From the NCBI RefSeq assembly GCF_001428105.1, contig NZ_LMSJ01000012.1, forward strand, positions 64,964 through 128,963: a DNA stretch of 64,000 nucleotides, given 5' to 3'. This DNA comes from Paenibacillus sp. Soil766. Lineage in GTDB: Bacteria; Bacillota; Bacilli; Paenibacillales; NBRC-103111. This document shows, piece by piece, positions 9,367-17,788 of this stretch (position 1 is the stretch's first letter; every line of letters starts with the position of its first letter). The notes under the pieces are model-generated. The model worked only from the letters and a program-made list of their open reading frames with translations. It was not told the DNA's origin and did not search any database. The position numbers and the translations under genes are program-made.

Positions 9367-10870
9367 GCTTGAGGCCCCAGATTTTATCGAAATCTTTGGT
9401 GAATGTGTTAATCTCCTTAAGTTCTATAAAAGGGGTGTGACTACAAAGCAGGTTGAGACTCATCGCGTTCCCTTTGCACTGAATGTGTAAGGTTTGAATT
9501 GGCTGTGTCTCGCTAACATCCATGGAGATGGCCAGCTTAAGGATCGCGCCTAGCCTGATAATTAAGGTTACATCGGATTCCAGTAACAGGTCCTTGTAGA
9601 CATGAGCCTGCTGTTGGGTCCGATTTTTTGTTTTGAATGTGGCAATGAGAGAAGCGATAACAATTTCTCGGTGGCTAAGGCCGTCAATATGTGCTTCTTG
9701 TATCATATATTCCGTGTGTTTCAGGTACTGATAGTAATGGACGCTCACACCAATTCGGTGCAGTAGAGCAGCAGTGTGCAGCAACAGCCTGCCGCGTGCT
9801 TCTATATCTGTCGATGGCGCTAGCACATCGTACAATTGCATCGCAAAGGCATCGATATGCCGGACATGTGTGAGGGCTGCATTCGGGTGCAGCGTCAATA
9901 TATTCTGAATGCTTGCCTCCAACACGTTAGCTTTCACGGGTTGCTTCGGATTATAAGTTTCAAAGAATAGGCCATCGCGCAAGCCAGATCCGCTGATGAC
10001 ACAAGATGAGGATTTCGCAGCTTCGAAGATCGTCTCTAGAATAAGGAGGCCAGGCAGCATAATATCGGCTCGTTCTTTGGCAAGGCCATCAATCTTCTTC
10101 CTTTTCTCAATAGGCAATGCAGATAAAAGCATCGAGAATTCCTGAAGCTCACCTGGCTTCATGACGTAATTATGGGCGAGCTGGAGCGGGTATTTATTTC
10201 GCTTTCGGCTCATTTTTCCAAGTGTCCGGATTGTTCCGCCTAGTCCGACCATTGGAAGATAGGGTGAATTCATTATCCATGGCTGAGAAGCTATGGCCTC
10301 TTGTACCATTTTGCGAATATCAGCCATCTCTTGATCAGTTAGATTAGTGCCCTTCATGAATTGACGTGTGGTATTCACAGCTCCGAAAGGAAAAGAGACA
10401 CTTTGGACTAACTCCCGATCCTTTACTAAAGAAACTTCCGTGCTTCCGCCACCAATATCAATAATCATGCCATCGCGGAAATCCATGGAGTTTATGACGC
10501 CTAAATAACCGTACCTAGCCTCCTCAAAGCCGCTAAGAACCTCAATTTTGAGTCCCGTATGTTCTTCTAGCACACATACGATTTCTGTCGTGTTAACAGC
10601 GTTCCGAACAGCGGCGGTTGCAACTGCTCGAATATTTGTAACAAATTGAGACTGGCATAACCTGGCATAGTGGGTTAAGATAGGAACGATTGAAATAATA
10701 TCTGTGTTATGTAACTTGCCATCAGCACCCATGCGTTCGCTCAGTCTTGCGGAATCTTTATGCTCGCTCACGACGCGATAAGCTCCATGGGCATTTATTT
10801 CATAAATGACAAGACGGATGGAGTTGGATCCGATATCGATGATGCCAATCCTAGTTGCATGGTTACTCAT
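9332..10870 (-). CDS. ppx: Exopolyphosphatase, Ppx/GppA family
   Basis: A 512-residue enzyme expected to release phosphate from the ends of polyphosphate, or to hydrolyse pppGpp. The N-terminal actin-like ATPase fold shows phosphate-loop 1 IDIGSNSIRLVIYE, the glutamate-bearing GFEEARYGYLGV, and phosphate-loop 2 IDIGGGSTEVSLV. A C-terminal HD-like helical domain (about residues 310-500) follows, as in the long Ppx form. Start ATG 10870 has AAAAGGAG upstream. Placed tail to tail with ppk, it pairs synthesis and breakdown of the same polymer. Confidence 0.92.
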   Translation of the reverse strand: MSNHATRIGIIDIGSNSIRLVIYEINAHGAYRVVSEHKDSARLSERMGADGKLHNTDIISIVPILTHYARLCQSQFVTNIRAVATAAVRNAVNTTEIVCVLEEHTGLKIEVLSGFEEARYGYLGVINSMDFRDGMIIDIGGGSTEVSLVKDRELVQSVSFPFGAVNTTRQFMKGTNLTDQEMADIRKMVQEAIASQPWIMNSPYLPMVGLGGTIRTLGKMSRKRNKYPLQLAHNYVMKPGELQEFSMLLSALPIEKRKKIDGLAKERADIMLPGLLILETIFEAAKSSSCVISGSGLRDGLFFETYNPKQPVKANVLEASIQNILTLHPNAALTHVRHIDAFAMQLYDVLAPSTDIEARGRLLLHTAALLHRIGVSVHYYQYLKHTEYMIQEAHIDGLSHREIVIASLIATFKTKNRTQQQAHVYKDLLLESDVTLIIRLGAILKLAISMDVSETQPIQTLHIQCKGNAMSLNLLCSHTPFIELKEINTFTKDFDKIWGLKLTNQAEVFSMK

Positions 10871-11168
10871 TGTGTCGCTCCTTTTAGCTCAATTCACGGA
10901 TTCATTCCTTACATTGTAGCAATCTCACACGAGGTCTACAAATTTTTCCGCGCGCACTGCATAATTCGAGGAAATTAACAAAAACTTGTATCGTGTGTTT
11001 GGAACCAGTGAAGCAAAATGGTGTGAAAAACTCCGCCAAAAAGAAATCTTATGATAGTGATAATGAACTTCTATGACCTCTTTTGTTCACTTACCAAGTA
11101 AAATACTTTATTATTAAGAGTAGAAAACAGCAATATTATGCTAATAGAGTAGCTAAGGAGAGATTCCC
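10871..11168. other. Divergent intergenic region ppx / citZ
   Basis: 298 nt between the two start codons hold the promoters of both genes. I could not pick a confident -35/-10 pair or a clear CcpA site here. TTGTTC at 11083 and TATTAT near 11109 are 20 bp apart, which is too wide to trust. Confidence 0.4.
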
Positions 11169-12281
11169 ATGTCTGCAACCAAAGGTTTAGAAGGAATTGT
11201 AGCCACAACCTCGTCGATCAGCTCCATTGTAGATGGTGTGCTTACGTATCGCGGGATTGATATTGATGACCTCGCAGAAAATGCGACTTTTGAAGAAGTT
11301 ATTTATTTACTTTGGTTCGGTAAATTGCCTACTCAAGCTGAGCTTGAGAAATTGCAAAGCGACCTGAACGCATACAGCCAAGTACCGGACGCGATTATTG
11401 ATCTTATTCGTGCATTCCCGAAAGATGTGAATTCCATGGCTGCGCTTCGTACAGCAGTTTCTGCACTTGCTCTGTATGATGCCGAAGCAAATGATTCAAG
11501 TTCAGAATCCAATGTGCGTAAAGCAATCAAATTGCAAGCGCAAATTCCGGCTATTATCGCGGCTTTCGCACGTATTCGTGAAGGCAAAGAGCCAGTAGCA
11601 TCCCCAGGATATTCTTCTGTAGCTGCTAACTTCTTGTTCCAACTGACGGGTAACGAGCCAGATAAAGTTGCCATCGAAGCGTTGGACAAAGCATTAGTAC
11701 TGCATGCTGACCACGAGTTGAATGCATCGACATTCGCTGCGCGTGTAACTGTTGCAACACTGACAGATATCTACTCCGGCATTACTTCCGCAATCGGCAC
11801 ACTCAAAGGACCTCTTCACGGTGGTGCTAACGAAGCGGTAATGGTTATGCTTGAAGAGATCGGTACTGTTGAGAACGTTGTTCCTTACATTAACGGTAAA
11901 TTAGAGCGCAAGGACAAAATCATGGGCTTTGGTCACCGCGTATACAAAAACGGCGATCCTCGTGCAAAGCACTTGCAAAAAATGTCTTATGAGCTTGGCA
12001 AATTGACGGGCAACCTGAAATGGTATGAAATGTCCATTAAAGCAGACGAGTTGGTAACAGGTCTTAAAGGTTTGAAGCCTAACGTAGACTTCTACTCGGC
12101 ATCTGTATACACGACGCTAGAAATCCCGCGTGACTTGTTTACGCCAATCTTCGCGATCAGCCGTACTTCCGGTTGGGCAGCTCATATTCTTGAGCAATAC
12201 GAGAACAACCGCTTGATCCGTCCTCGCGCAGAGTACACAGGTCCAGTTAACCAAAAATATGTCCCAATTGGCCAACGCTAA
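11169..12281 (+). CDS. citZ: Citrate synthase
   Basis: Condenses acetyl-CoA and oxaloacetate to citrate, the entry step of the TCA cycle. The 370-residue length fits the Gram-positive type. It begins with GLEGIVATTSSISSI and YRGIDIDDLAE. Active-site regions are GPLHGGANEAV and IMGFGHRVYKNGDPRAK, and the catalytic aspartate is expected in NVDFYSASVY. ATG 11169 follows AAGGAGAG. The order citZ-icd-mdh matches B. subtilis, where the three genes form one cluster. Confidence 0.96.
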   Translation: MSATKGLEGIVATTSSISSIVDGVLTYRGIDIDDLAENATFEEVIYLLWFGKLPTQAELEKLQSDLNAYSQVPDAIIDLIRAFPKDVNSMAALRTAVSALALYDAEANDSSSESNVRKAIKLQAQIPAIIAAFARIREGKEPVASPGYSSVAANFLFQLTGNEPDKVAIEALDKALVLHADHELNASTFAARVTVATLTDIYSGITSAIGTLKGPLHGGANEAVMVMLEEIGTVENVVPYINGKLERKDKIMGFGHRVYKNGDPRAKHLQKMSYELGKLTGNLKWYEMSIKADELVTGLKGLKPNVDFYSASVYTTLEIPRDLFTPIFAISRTSGWAAHILEQYENNRLIRPRAEYTGPVNQKYVPIGQR

Positions 12282-12303
12282 TTGTTATTTCATTAAGCTC
12301 AAG

Positions 12304-12366
12304 GTGCGGGCGTTCGGTACTGTGCCCCAGGTATCTGGGGGAGTGCTGTAATACCCGTCACTTTTT
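12304..12366 (+). terminator. Imperfect stem-loop with T-run between citZ and icd
   Basis: The core hairpin CCCCAG-GTAT-CTGGGG (12325-12340) is extended by imperfect outer arms in which GTGCGGG (12304-12310) pairs with CCCGTCAC (12354-12361). TTTTT follows at 12362. It may partly terminate citZ transcripts or protect processed ends, giving citZ and icd different levels. This is inferred from structure. Confidence 0.55.
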
Positions 12367-12439
12367 GTGTGCCTTGCTATGCACAGCATATAATAGATAA
12401 GAAATCATTTTCATACAAATTTGAGGAGGAACTATTCAC

Positions 12440-13738
12440 ATGCCACAATTCGAAACTTACGAGCTACCAACAGAAGGACAAAAAATCACAATCGAAAACG
12501 GTGTACTTCAAGTCCCTAACAACCCAATTATCCCTTTCATCGAGGGTGACGGTACAGGTCCTGACATCTGGGCAGCTTCCGTACGCGTGCTAGATGCAGC
12601 AGTTGAGAAAGCATACAAAGGCGAGAAGAAAATCGCTTGGTACGAAGTATTCGCTGGTGAGAAAGCATTCAACAAATTCAACAGCTGGTTGCCGAACGAT
12701 ACATTGACAGCTATGCGCGAATACATCGTGTCCATCAAAGGACCTCTTACTACACCGATCGGTGGCGGTATCCGTTCCCTGAACGTGGCACTTCGCCAAG
12801 AACTTGATCTTTACGTATGTTCCCGTCCAGTTCGTTACTTCAATGGCGTTCCATCCCCAGTTAAACGTCCTGAGTTGGTTGACATGGTTATTTTCCGTGA
12901 AAACACAGAAGATATTTACGCTGGTATTGAGTGGGAAGCTGGTTCCGAAGCGGTTAAGAAAGTGATCTCCTTCTTGCAAAATGAAATGGGCGTTAACAAA
13001 ATCCGTTTCCCTGAAACTTCAGGTATCGGTGTTAAGCCAGTATCTTCCGAAGGTACAGAGCGTTTGGTTCGCGCAGCTATCGAGTACGCAATCAAACATG
13101 GCCGCAAAACGTTAACATTGGTTCACAAAGGTAACATCATGAAGTTCACAGAAGGCGCGTTCAAAAACTGGGGTTATGAATTGGCTGAGCGTGAATATGC
13201 TGATAAAACATTTACATGGGCACAATACGATCGTATCAAAGAAGCAGAAGGTGCTGAAGCTGCAAACAAAGCACAAAAAGATGCTGAAGCTGCTGGCAAA
13301 ATCATCGTAAAAGATGCGATTGCTGACATCGCGCTTCAACAAGTATTGACGCGTCCTACTGATTTCGACGTTATCGCTACTTTGAACTTGAACGGTGACT
13401 ACCTATCTGATGCACTAGCTGCACAAGTTGGCGGTATTGGTATCGCTCCAGGAGCTAACATCAACTACTTGACTGGTCACGCAATCTTCGAAGCAACTCA
13501 CGGTACAGCTCCTAAATACGCTGGTCTTGATGTTGTTAACCCAGGTTCCGTAATCCTTTCCGGCGTTATGTTGCTTGAGCACCTTGGTTGGTTGGAAGCA
13601 GCTCAATTGATTTACAAAGGTTTGGAAACATCCATCAACAACAAAACAGTTACTTATGACTTCGCACGTTTGATGGAAGGCGCGAAAGAAATTAAGTGCT
13701 CCGAGTTCGCGAACGAAATCATCAAAAACATGGCTTAA
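12440..13738 (+). CDS. icd: Isocitrate dehydrogenase (NADP type)
   Basis: Oxidatively decarboxylates isocitrate to 2-oxoglutarate. The 432-residue sequence carries [14 protein letters not shown] at the N-terminus, [14 protein letters not shown], the substrate-binding region near [14 protein letters not shown], and [23 protein letters not shown] at the coenzyme end. Length and sequence follow the Bacillus Icd. Start ATG 12440 follows GAGGAGGAA. Strong codon bias (for example frequent GGT, GTT and CGT) suggests high expression. Confidence 0.96.
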   Translation: MPQFETYELPTEGQKITIENGVLQVPNNPIIPFIEGDGTGPDIWAASVRVLDAAVEKAYKGEKKIAWYEVFAGEKAFNKFNSWLPNDTLTAMREYIVSIKGPLTTPIGGGIRSLNVALRQELDLYVCSRPVRYFNGVPSPVKRPELVDMVIFRENTEDIYAGIEWEAGSEAVKKVISFLQNEMGVNKIRFPETSGIGVKPVSSEGTERLVRAAIEYAIKHGRKTLTLVHKGNIMKFTEGAFKNWGYELAEREYADKTFTWAQYDRIKEAEGAEAANKAQKDAEAAGKIIVKDAIADIALQQVLTRPTDFDVIATLNLNGDYLSDALAAQVGGIGIAPGANINYLTGHAIFEATHGTAPKYAGLDVVNPGSVILSGVMLLEHLGWLEAAQLIYKGLETSINNKTVTYDFARLMEGAKEIKCSEFANEIIKNMA

Positions 13739-13789
13739 TTCGTACCTATAGTTGAGTTAGACAAAAGATTATGAGGAGGTATATTTTAA

Positions 13790-14731
13790 ATGGCTATTCG
13801 TCGTAATAAAATTACCGTTGTTGGCGCGGGTTTCACAGGTGCTACTACTGCTCTTATGCTAGCTCAAAAAGAACTTGGTGACGTTGTTCTACTCGATATT
13901 CCGCAATTAGAAAACCCTACAAAGGGCAAGGCGCTTGACATGCTTGAGGCAGGTCCTGTGCAAGGCTATGACGCTCAAATCACAGGTACATCCAGTTATG
14001 CGGATGCAGCTGGTTCTGACATTGTCATCATCACGGCAGGGATTGCTCGAAAACCGGGAATGAGCCGCGACGATCTTGTTAACACAAATGCGGGTATCGT
14101 GAAATCCGTGTGTGAGAACGTGAAGGAAGTTGCTCCTGATTCCATCGTGATCATTTTGAGTAACCCTGTTGATGCGATGACTTACGTCGCTTACCAGGCG
14201 CTTGGTTTCCCGAAAAATCGCGTTATCGGTCAATCCGGTGTACTTGATACAGCCCGTTATCTAACGTTTATCTCGCAAGAGTTGAACGTATCCGTTGAGG
14301 ATGTGAAGGGGGTTGTTATCGGTGGACACGGTGATGACATGGTACCACTCGTACGCTACACCTACGCTGGCGGCGTTCCTATTGAGAAGCTGATATCAGC
14401 TGATCGCATCGAAGCCATCGTTCAACGTACGCGTACTGGCGGAGGCGAAATCGTTAACCTGCTTGGTAACGGTAGTGCATATTACGCACCAGCGGCTTCT
14501 CTTGTGCAGATGACGGAAGCTATCCTGAAAGATAAGAAGCGAATCATTCCTACTATTGCGCTGCTTGAAGGCGAGTACGGATATAATAACCTGTTCATGG
14601 GTGTTCTGACGGTTCTGGGTGCTAACGGCATCGAGAAAATTATGGATATTGAATTGACAGAAGCTGAGAAATCGGCTTTGGACAAAACAGCTGAATCCGT
14701 ACGTAATGTCATTAAAGTTGTAGCGGGATAA
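13790..14731 (+). CDS. mdh: Malate dehydrogenase
   Basis: Oxidises malate to oxaloacetate with NAD. At 313 residues it is of the LDH-like MDH type used by Bacillales. It has the NAD-binding [13 protein letters not shown] near residue 10, the [16 protein letters not shown] mobile loop with substrate arginines, [13 protein letters not shown], and the catalytic histidine in [12 protein letters not shown]. It follows icd after 51 nt with AGGAGGT before ATG 13790, closing the citZ-icd-mdh cluster. Confidence 0.97.
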   Translation: MAIRRNKITVVGAGFTGATTALMLAQKELGDVVLLDIPQLENPTKGKALDMLEAGPVQGYDAQITGTSSYADAAGSDIVIITAGIARKPGMSRDDLVNTNAGIVKSVCENVKEVAPDSIVIILSNPVDAMTYVAYQALGFPKNRVIGQSGVLDTARYLTFISQELNVSVEDVKGVVIGGHGDDMVPLVRYTYAGGVPIEKLISADRIEAIVQRTRTGGGEIVNLLGNGSAYYAPAASLVQMTEAILKDKKRIIPTIALLEGEYGYNNLFMGVLTVLGANGIEKIMDIELTEAEKSALDKTAESVRNVIKVVAG

Positions 14732-14735
14732 TTGA

Positions 14736-14774
14736 TAAGGGCCAGTCTCCTAGGATAGGGGGCTGGCCTTATTT
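14736..14774 (+). terminator. Terminator after mdh
   Basis: AAGGGCCAGTC and GGCTGGCCTT form a GC-rich stem with one bulge, followed by ATTTG. It lies within 10 nt of the mdh stop and ends the TCA cluster. Confidence 0.75.
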
Positions 14775-14925
14775 GTAGTTATGCCCATAAATGTAATAGT
14801 GTCGCAAGATCCCTCTATGTCAATGATCAATGGCATTTCAAGAGAAATGAAGGGTTGTTTTCTGCTTATTTAGTCACAGTTTTATGGAGATATGGTGAAT
14901 TTGTATGAATTTTGACATCGCTTTC

Positions 14926-14954
14926 TTGTTACCCACATTCCGATTCTGTATACT
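14926..14954 (+). promoter_or_regulatory. Strong candidate promoter of the 146-residue membrane protein gene
   Basis: TTGTTA (14926-14931), a 17-bp spacer and TATACT (14949-14954) lie 41 nt before the start codon. A TTGACA occurs at 14912. The partial palindrome AGAACGATTCT (14960-14970) sits at the expected start of transcription and could be an operator. Confidence 0.6.
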
Positions 14955-14995
14955 AAAAGAGAACGATTCTAATTAAAATTGCGGAGGTCGACTTA

Positions 14996-15436
14996 ATGCC
15001 AGAATCAGTGCAACATGTTATGCTTTTTTTACACGTAATTAGTGCTTTATTGCTTGGATCTTATGTTGTTTTCCCTTTCATTGTAGGACGAGCTGCTAGC
15101 TTATCCGGCGCAGGACAAGAAAGCTTCATGGGACTATTGTCTACGATCAACCGTATTGGTCAGTTTGCTTTGATCGTTACCTTCATCTCTGGAGGAGCGA
15201 TGGTCAGCGAAGGTAATTTCTCTGGCTTGTGGATGGCGCTTGCTATCATTTTACTCGTAATTGTTGGGGCAGTTACAGGAATGATCGGTGGCCGCATCAA
15301 GAAATTGAGAGCGAACAGTGCAGCAGGTATCAATACAGCAGCGGATGCTGCGAAAATTAAAACATTCAGCTGGATCGCTTCCATAGCGGTTATTCTAGCT
15401 ATTGTGATTATGACAAATCCTCAAATTTTGGCATAG
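14996..15436 (+). CDS. Four-helix integral membrane protein, function unknown
   Basis: A 146-residue protein with four clear hydrophobic segments (about residues 5-28, 50-70, 76-98 and 122-143). A basic loop RIKKLRANSA lies before the last helix. I see no catalytic motif. The second half of helix 3 is glycine-rich (GAVTGMIGGR). ATG 14996 follows GCGGAGGT. It is monocistronic: it has its own promoter and a very strong terminator. I do not recognise the family with certainty. Confidence 0.65.
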   Translation: MPESVQHVMLFLHVISALLLGSYVVFPFIVGRAASLSGAGQESFMGLLSTINRIGQFALIVTFISGGAMVSEGNFSGLWMALAIILLVIVGAVTGMIGGRIKKLRANSAAGINTAADAAKIKTFSWIASIAVILAIVIMTNPQILA

Positions 15437-15456
15437 TCGATAGGCTAAAAGATACA

Positions 15457-15505
15457 CAAAGAACCTCTGATTTCGCATGGATCTTGCGAAATCAGAGGTT
15501 CTTTG
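15457..15505. terminator. 21-bp perfect hairpin terminator
   Basis: The arm 15457-15477 is the exact reverse complement of 15485-15505, with a 7-nt loop between. The arms begin CAAAGAACC and end GGTTCTTTG, so A and T tracts flank a GC-richer centre. It sits 21 nt after the preceding stop. Confidence 0.9.
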
Positions 15506-15533
15506 TTGAATGTGTAGAGTAGGGGGGGTATAG

Positions 15534-15594
15534 CTACTTGGTCGAAGAATGCAGGGATTCTTCGTCAATGAACACTCCACTCTTGGCCAAGTAG
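15534..15594. repeat. Nested inverted repeats in a gene-free region
   Basis: The outer arms CTACTTGG (15534-15541) and CCAAGTAG (15587-15594) enclose a perfect inner hairpin: CGAAGAAT (15543-15550), a 6-nt loop and ATTCTTCG (15557-15564). No ORF is associated. It could be a structured RNA or a DNA repeat element. Confidence 0.6.
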
Positions 15595-15725
15595 ATGGAT
15601 TTTATACAGTTAATTTCCGGGGAAACGATGGAATTTGTGAAATAGATGGATTTTGTACATCTATTCTTAGGCTTATCGGCTAAATGGACGCTTATCGACA
15701 AAATTAACTAGATGAAATCCATCTA
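15592..15725. repeat. Threefold TAGATGGATTT repeat, two direct and one inverted
   Basis: The 25-mer at 15592-15616 (starting TAGATGGATTT, ending AGTTAATTT) recurs inverted at 15701-15725 with 22 of 25 positions identical. A shorter third copy stands at 15643-15653. The arms could fold into a large stem. It resembles a dispersed intergenic repeat, but copies elsewhere cannot be checked here. Confidence 0.6.
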
Positions 15726-15777
15726 AATCAGATATTTAGGTATAAATCGAGATATTAGCTGGAGATTTTCCAGTTAT

Positions 15778-15872
15778 TTTGTTTGGTTAGGTTAGTTTAG
15801 GTTTGGTTATCTTGGGCTATCTTGGGTTAACTTTGGTAAGGTTAGGTAAAGTAAAGTTAAGTAAGGTAAGGT
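15778..15872. repeat. Cytosine-poor low-complexity tract
   Basis: A run of GGTTA, GGTTT, GGTAA and AAGTTAAG-like words with almost no C lies just before the end of the yfbR-like gene. There is no ORF on either strand. The rest of the gap 15726-15777 shows nothing I can name. Confidence 0.5.
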
Positions 15873-15880
15873 GAACTCAC

Positions 15881-16477
15881 TTAGCTCGGATCTGCGATAT
15901 CTAAAGTGATTTCGTCGAGTGTTTTCTCGAACGAGGCACTCATGTGCTCCAAGAAGTAATCGACTTCTGGCATATTCATCTTCTTCAAGCTTTCGAGGAC
16001 TTGCTGTTTCGCCACGACGAACTCTCGGTTTCCGGTGGAAAGCTCAGTTAGACATTTGATATAAGCCTCGATCAAATCAGCAGCCTTCACCCAGCGATAA
16101 AGCTCAGGGTCAGGATCTTGAATGAGGCCGCGATAGATATTGCTAATCGCAGGTGGGATCGTGCCGATCAGCCGTTCGACGGCAACGTCTTCGATCTCGC
16201 GGAAATTCCGCAGAATTTGCTCGTTGTTGTGTTTCACGGGTTGCGGGATGTCACCCGTCAGCACTTCGGAGGCATCGTGGAACAAAGCGATGGAGACAAC
16301 GCGGTCGGTGGGTACATTCCCACCATAGACTTCGTTGGAGATCGTGCACAGCATATGCGCAATCGAAGCTACGTAGAAGGAATGCTCAGCTACGTTCTCG
16401 CGGCGCATGTTCCACATGAGGCTCCAGCGGTCGATATATTTGAGACGATATAAGTAAGCAAAAAAGTGATGATTCAT
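15881..16477 (-). CDS. yfbR: YfbR-like HD-domain 5'-deoxynucleotidase
   Basis: A 198-residue HD-domain phosphohydrolase. It aligns closely by eye to E. coli YfbR, which dephosphorylates deoxyribonucleoside 5'-monophosphates. Shared stretches are HFFAYLYRLKYIDRWSLMWN with the substrate-handling RW, NVAEHS (first metal histidine), LFHDASEVLTGDIPQPVK (HD pair) and KAADLIEAYIKCLTEL. The length equals the E. coli enzyme (199). Start ATG 16477 has GAAGAGGAG upstream. It follows the deacetylase gene by 54 nt on the same strand. Confidence 0.88.
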   Translation of the reverse strand: MNHHFFAYLYRLKYIDRWSLMWNMRRENVAEHSFYVASIAHMLCTISNEVYGGNVPTDRVVSIALFHDASEVLTGDIPQPVKHNNEQILRNFREIEDVAVERLIGTIPPAISNIYRGLIQDPDPELYRWVKAADLIEAYIKCLTELSTGNREFVVAKQQVLESLKKMNMPEVDYFLEHMSASFEKTLDEITLDIADPS

Positions 16478-16531
16478 GGGTTGAACTCCTCTTCATGTTC
16501 GGATGTGCGGGAGGCTAGCTCCCGCCAAGGG

Positions 16532-17671
16532 CTACTTCACGCTCGGCGCCACCCGCACAGCCACCTTACCGGTGGCCGGGGTGTAAACGAGTGGCTGCCC
16601 GATCAGCGCTTGCAGATCGTCAAGCGCGATCGTGATCAGCCCGTGCTCGCGCAGCACGGGCTGCCGCAGCCGGACGCGCGTGCCGTCGCCACGCGTCGCG
16701 GTCTTGGCATTCACCCCTAGGGTGAATGCCCCATCACCGAGGCGGAGGCGAAGCTCTCCGCCATCCACCCCAGCGCTGCCGCCGAGCTGTGCGGCAGCAG
16801 CTGCCGCGTCTACGCGCAGTGGAGCGCTGCCCGGCTGCGCCGTAACCCGGCGCTGGATCGAGCGGTGCAGCAGCTCCGGCGTGATGTTCGGGCTGCCCGC
16901 GTTGATCCGGGGGATCAACATGTGATCGGCGCGTCGCGTCGCCATCTCAGGCGAGATCGTGAAGGCGTAGCGGATGCCCGCCTTCTTCATTTGTTCCGTC
17001 GCCGCAGGAGATGTGATGCCGAACGGGTAGGCCATCGTGTCGAGCGGCTTTTCTGTTAGCGGAGCAAGCTTGCCGATGCAGACTTGCGCATCTGAGAACA
17101 CACGCTGCTGGTAAGCATCTGCACTCTCACCATCTAGCCTCCCAACAAGCGCTGCTTCCCCGCTTGGAAGCTTATTGTGGAGACTATCCGTGTGGCAGCC
17201 GATGTCGATGAAATTTGTCGCATGCGTCATATCACTGACCTGCTCATTGGACATCGACGGTATGTAAGAGGCCAAGGGGGTAGCCAAATCCTTCGTGATG
17301 ACGAAGTTGACAGCGGGTATGCGCAAGCTTTTCAGAATGGGATAAGCCCCTGTGTAGAAGCTTTGATACCCATCATCAAAAGTGACCAGCACTGCGTTGG
17401 AGGGAACCGTTGCGCCTGCCATGTACATCTTAAACTCATCTAATGAAATAAAATGATAGCCTTTGCTAAGCAGGGATGTTAACTGATTTTGAAATAGGGC
17501 ACTCGTGATGGTACTTGAGCTCGTATCTGTGTCATGGATGTGATGATACATCAGGACGGCAACCTGATCTTGGTAGTAAATGGTCTCGGATCGTTCAGCC
17601 TGCAAGGGGGTTAGCAAAAGCGTAAGCCCAAGTAGACTAACGAGAACAGAAATCGCAATCCTTTTATACAT
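16532..17671 (-). CDS. Exported polysaccharide deacetylase with GC-rich C-terminal domain
   Basis: A 379-residue protein with a signal peptide or anchor (MYKRIAISVLVSLLGL..., about residues 1-25), then a NodB-type deacetylase domain. VLMYHHIH is near residue 40, the TFDDGY metal/catalytic motif has Asp99 and Asp100, and GCHTDSLH has His160 and His165. It should remove acetyl groups from a cell-wall or exopolysaccharide. Residues from about 280 on are alanine/arginine-rich and encoded by strikingly GC-rich DNA (16530-16900). The last 50 residues resemble a copper-amine-oxidase N-terminal-like stalk domain. ATG 17671 is chosen over GTG/ATG further up because AAGGAG stands 10 nt before it. Confidence 0.82.
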   Translation of the reverse strand: MYKRIAISVLVSLLGLTLLLTPLQAERSETIYYQDQVAVLMYHHIHDTDTSSSTITSALFQNQLTSLLSKGYHFISLDEFKMYMAGATVPSNAVLVTFDDGYQSFYTGAYPILKSLRIPAVNFVITKDLATPLASYIPSMSNEQVSDMTHATNFIDIGCHTDSLHNKLPSGEAALVGRLDGESADAYQQRVFSDAQVCIGKLAPLTEKPLDTMAYPFGITSPAATEQMKKAGIRYAFTISPEMATRRADHMLIPRINAGSPNITPELLHRSIQRRVTAQPGSAPLRVDAAAAAAQLGGSAGVDGGELRLRLGDGAFTLGVNAKTATRGDGTRVRLRQPVLREHGLITIALDDLQALIGQPLVYTPATGKVAVRVAPSVK

Positions 17672-17725
17672 GTCAGCGAATCTCCTTGTTTTGCTCACAA
17701 GAACCATCGAACTGTTCCTATGAGG

Positions 17726-17736
17726 TATGGTATAAT
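17726..17736 (+). promoter_or_regulatory. Extended -10 promoter of the fumarase gene
   Basis: TATGGTATAAT, identical to the element at 4991-5001, lies 53 nt before ATG 17789. The -35 region is weak. It overlaps the upstream side of the divergent deacetylase gene. Confidence 0.65.
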
Positions 17737-17788
17737 GGTTTATATTCTTTACGATTATGCGGGTAATTGAGAGGAGCTAGAAAGTGTT

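Noticed and set aside
10980..11160. Possible CcpA site upstream of citZ, as known in B. subtilis
   Set aside because: No stretch here fits the cre consensus without several mismatches.
15457..15505. 21-bp perfect hairpin considered as an insertion-element end
   Set aside because: It lies directly behind a stop codon and has A/T-flanked arms, so a strong intrinsic terminator is the simpler reading.
16118..17059. Several plus-strand arginine-rich frames opposite the nucleotidase and deacetylase genes
   Set aside because: They arise from GC-rich DNA opposite genes with clear domains. Their arginine/serine-rich translations are typical of antisense frames.
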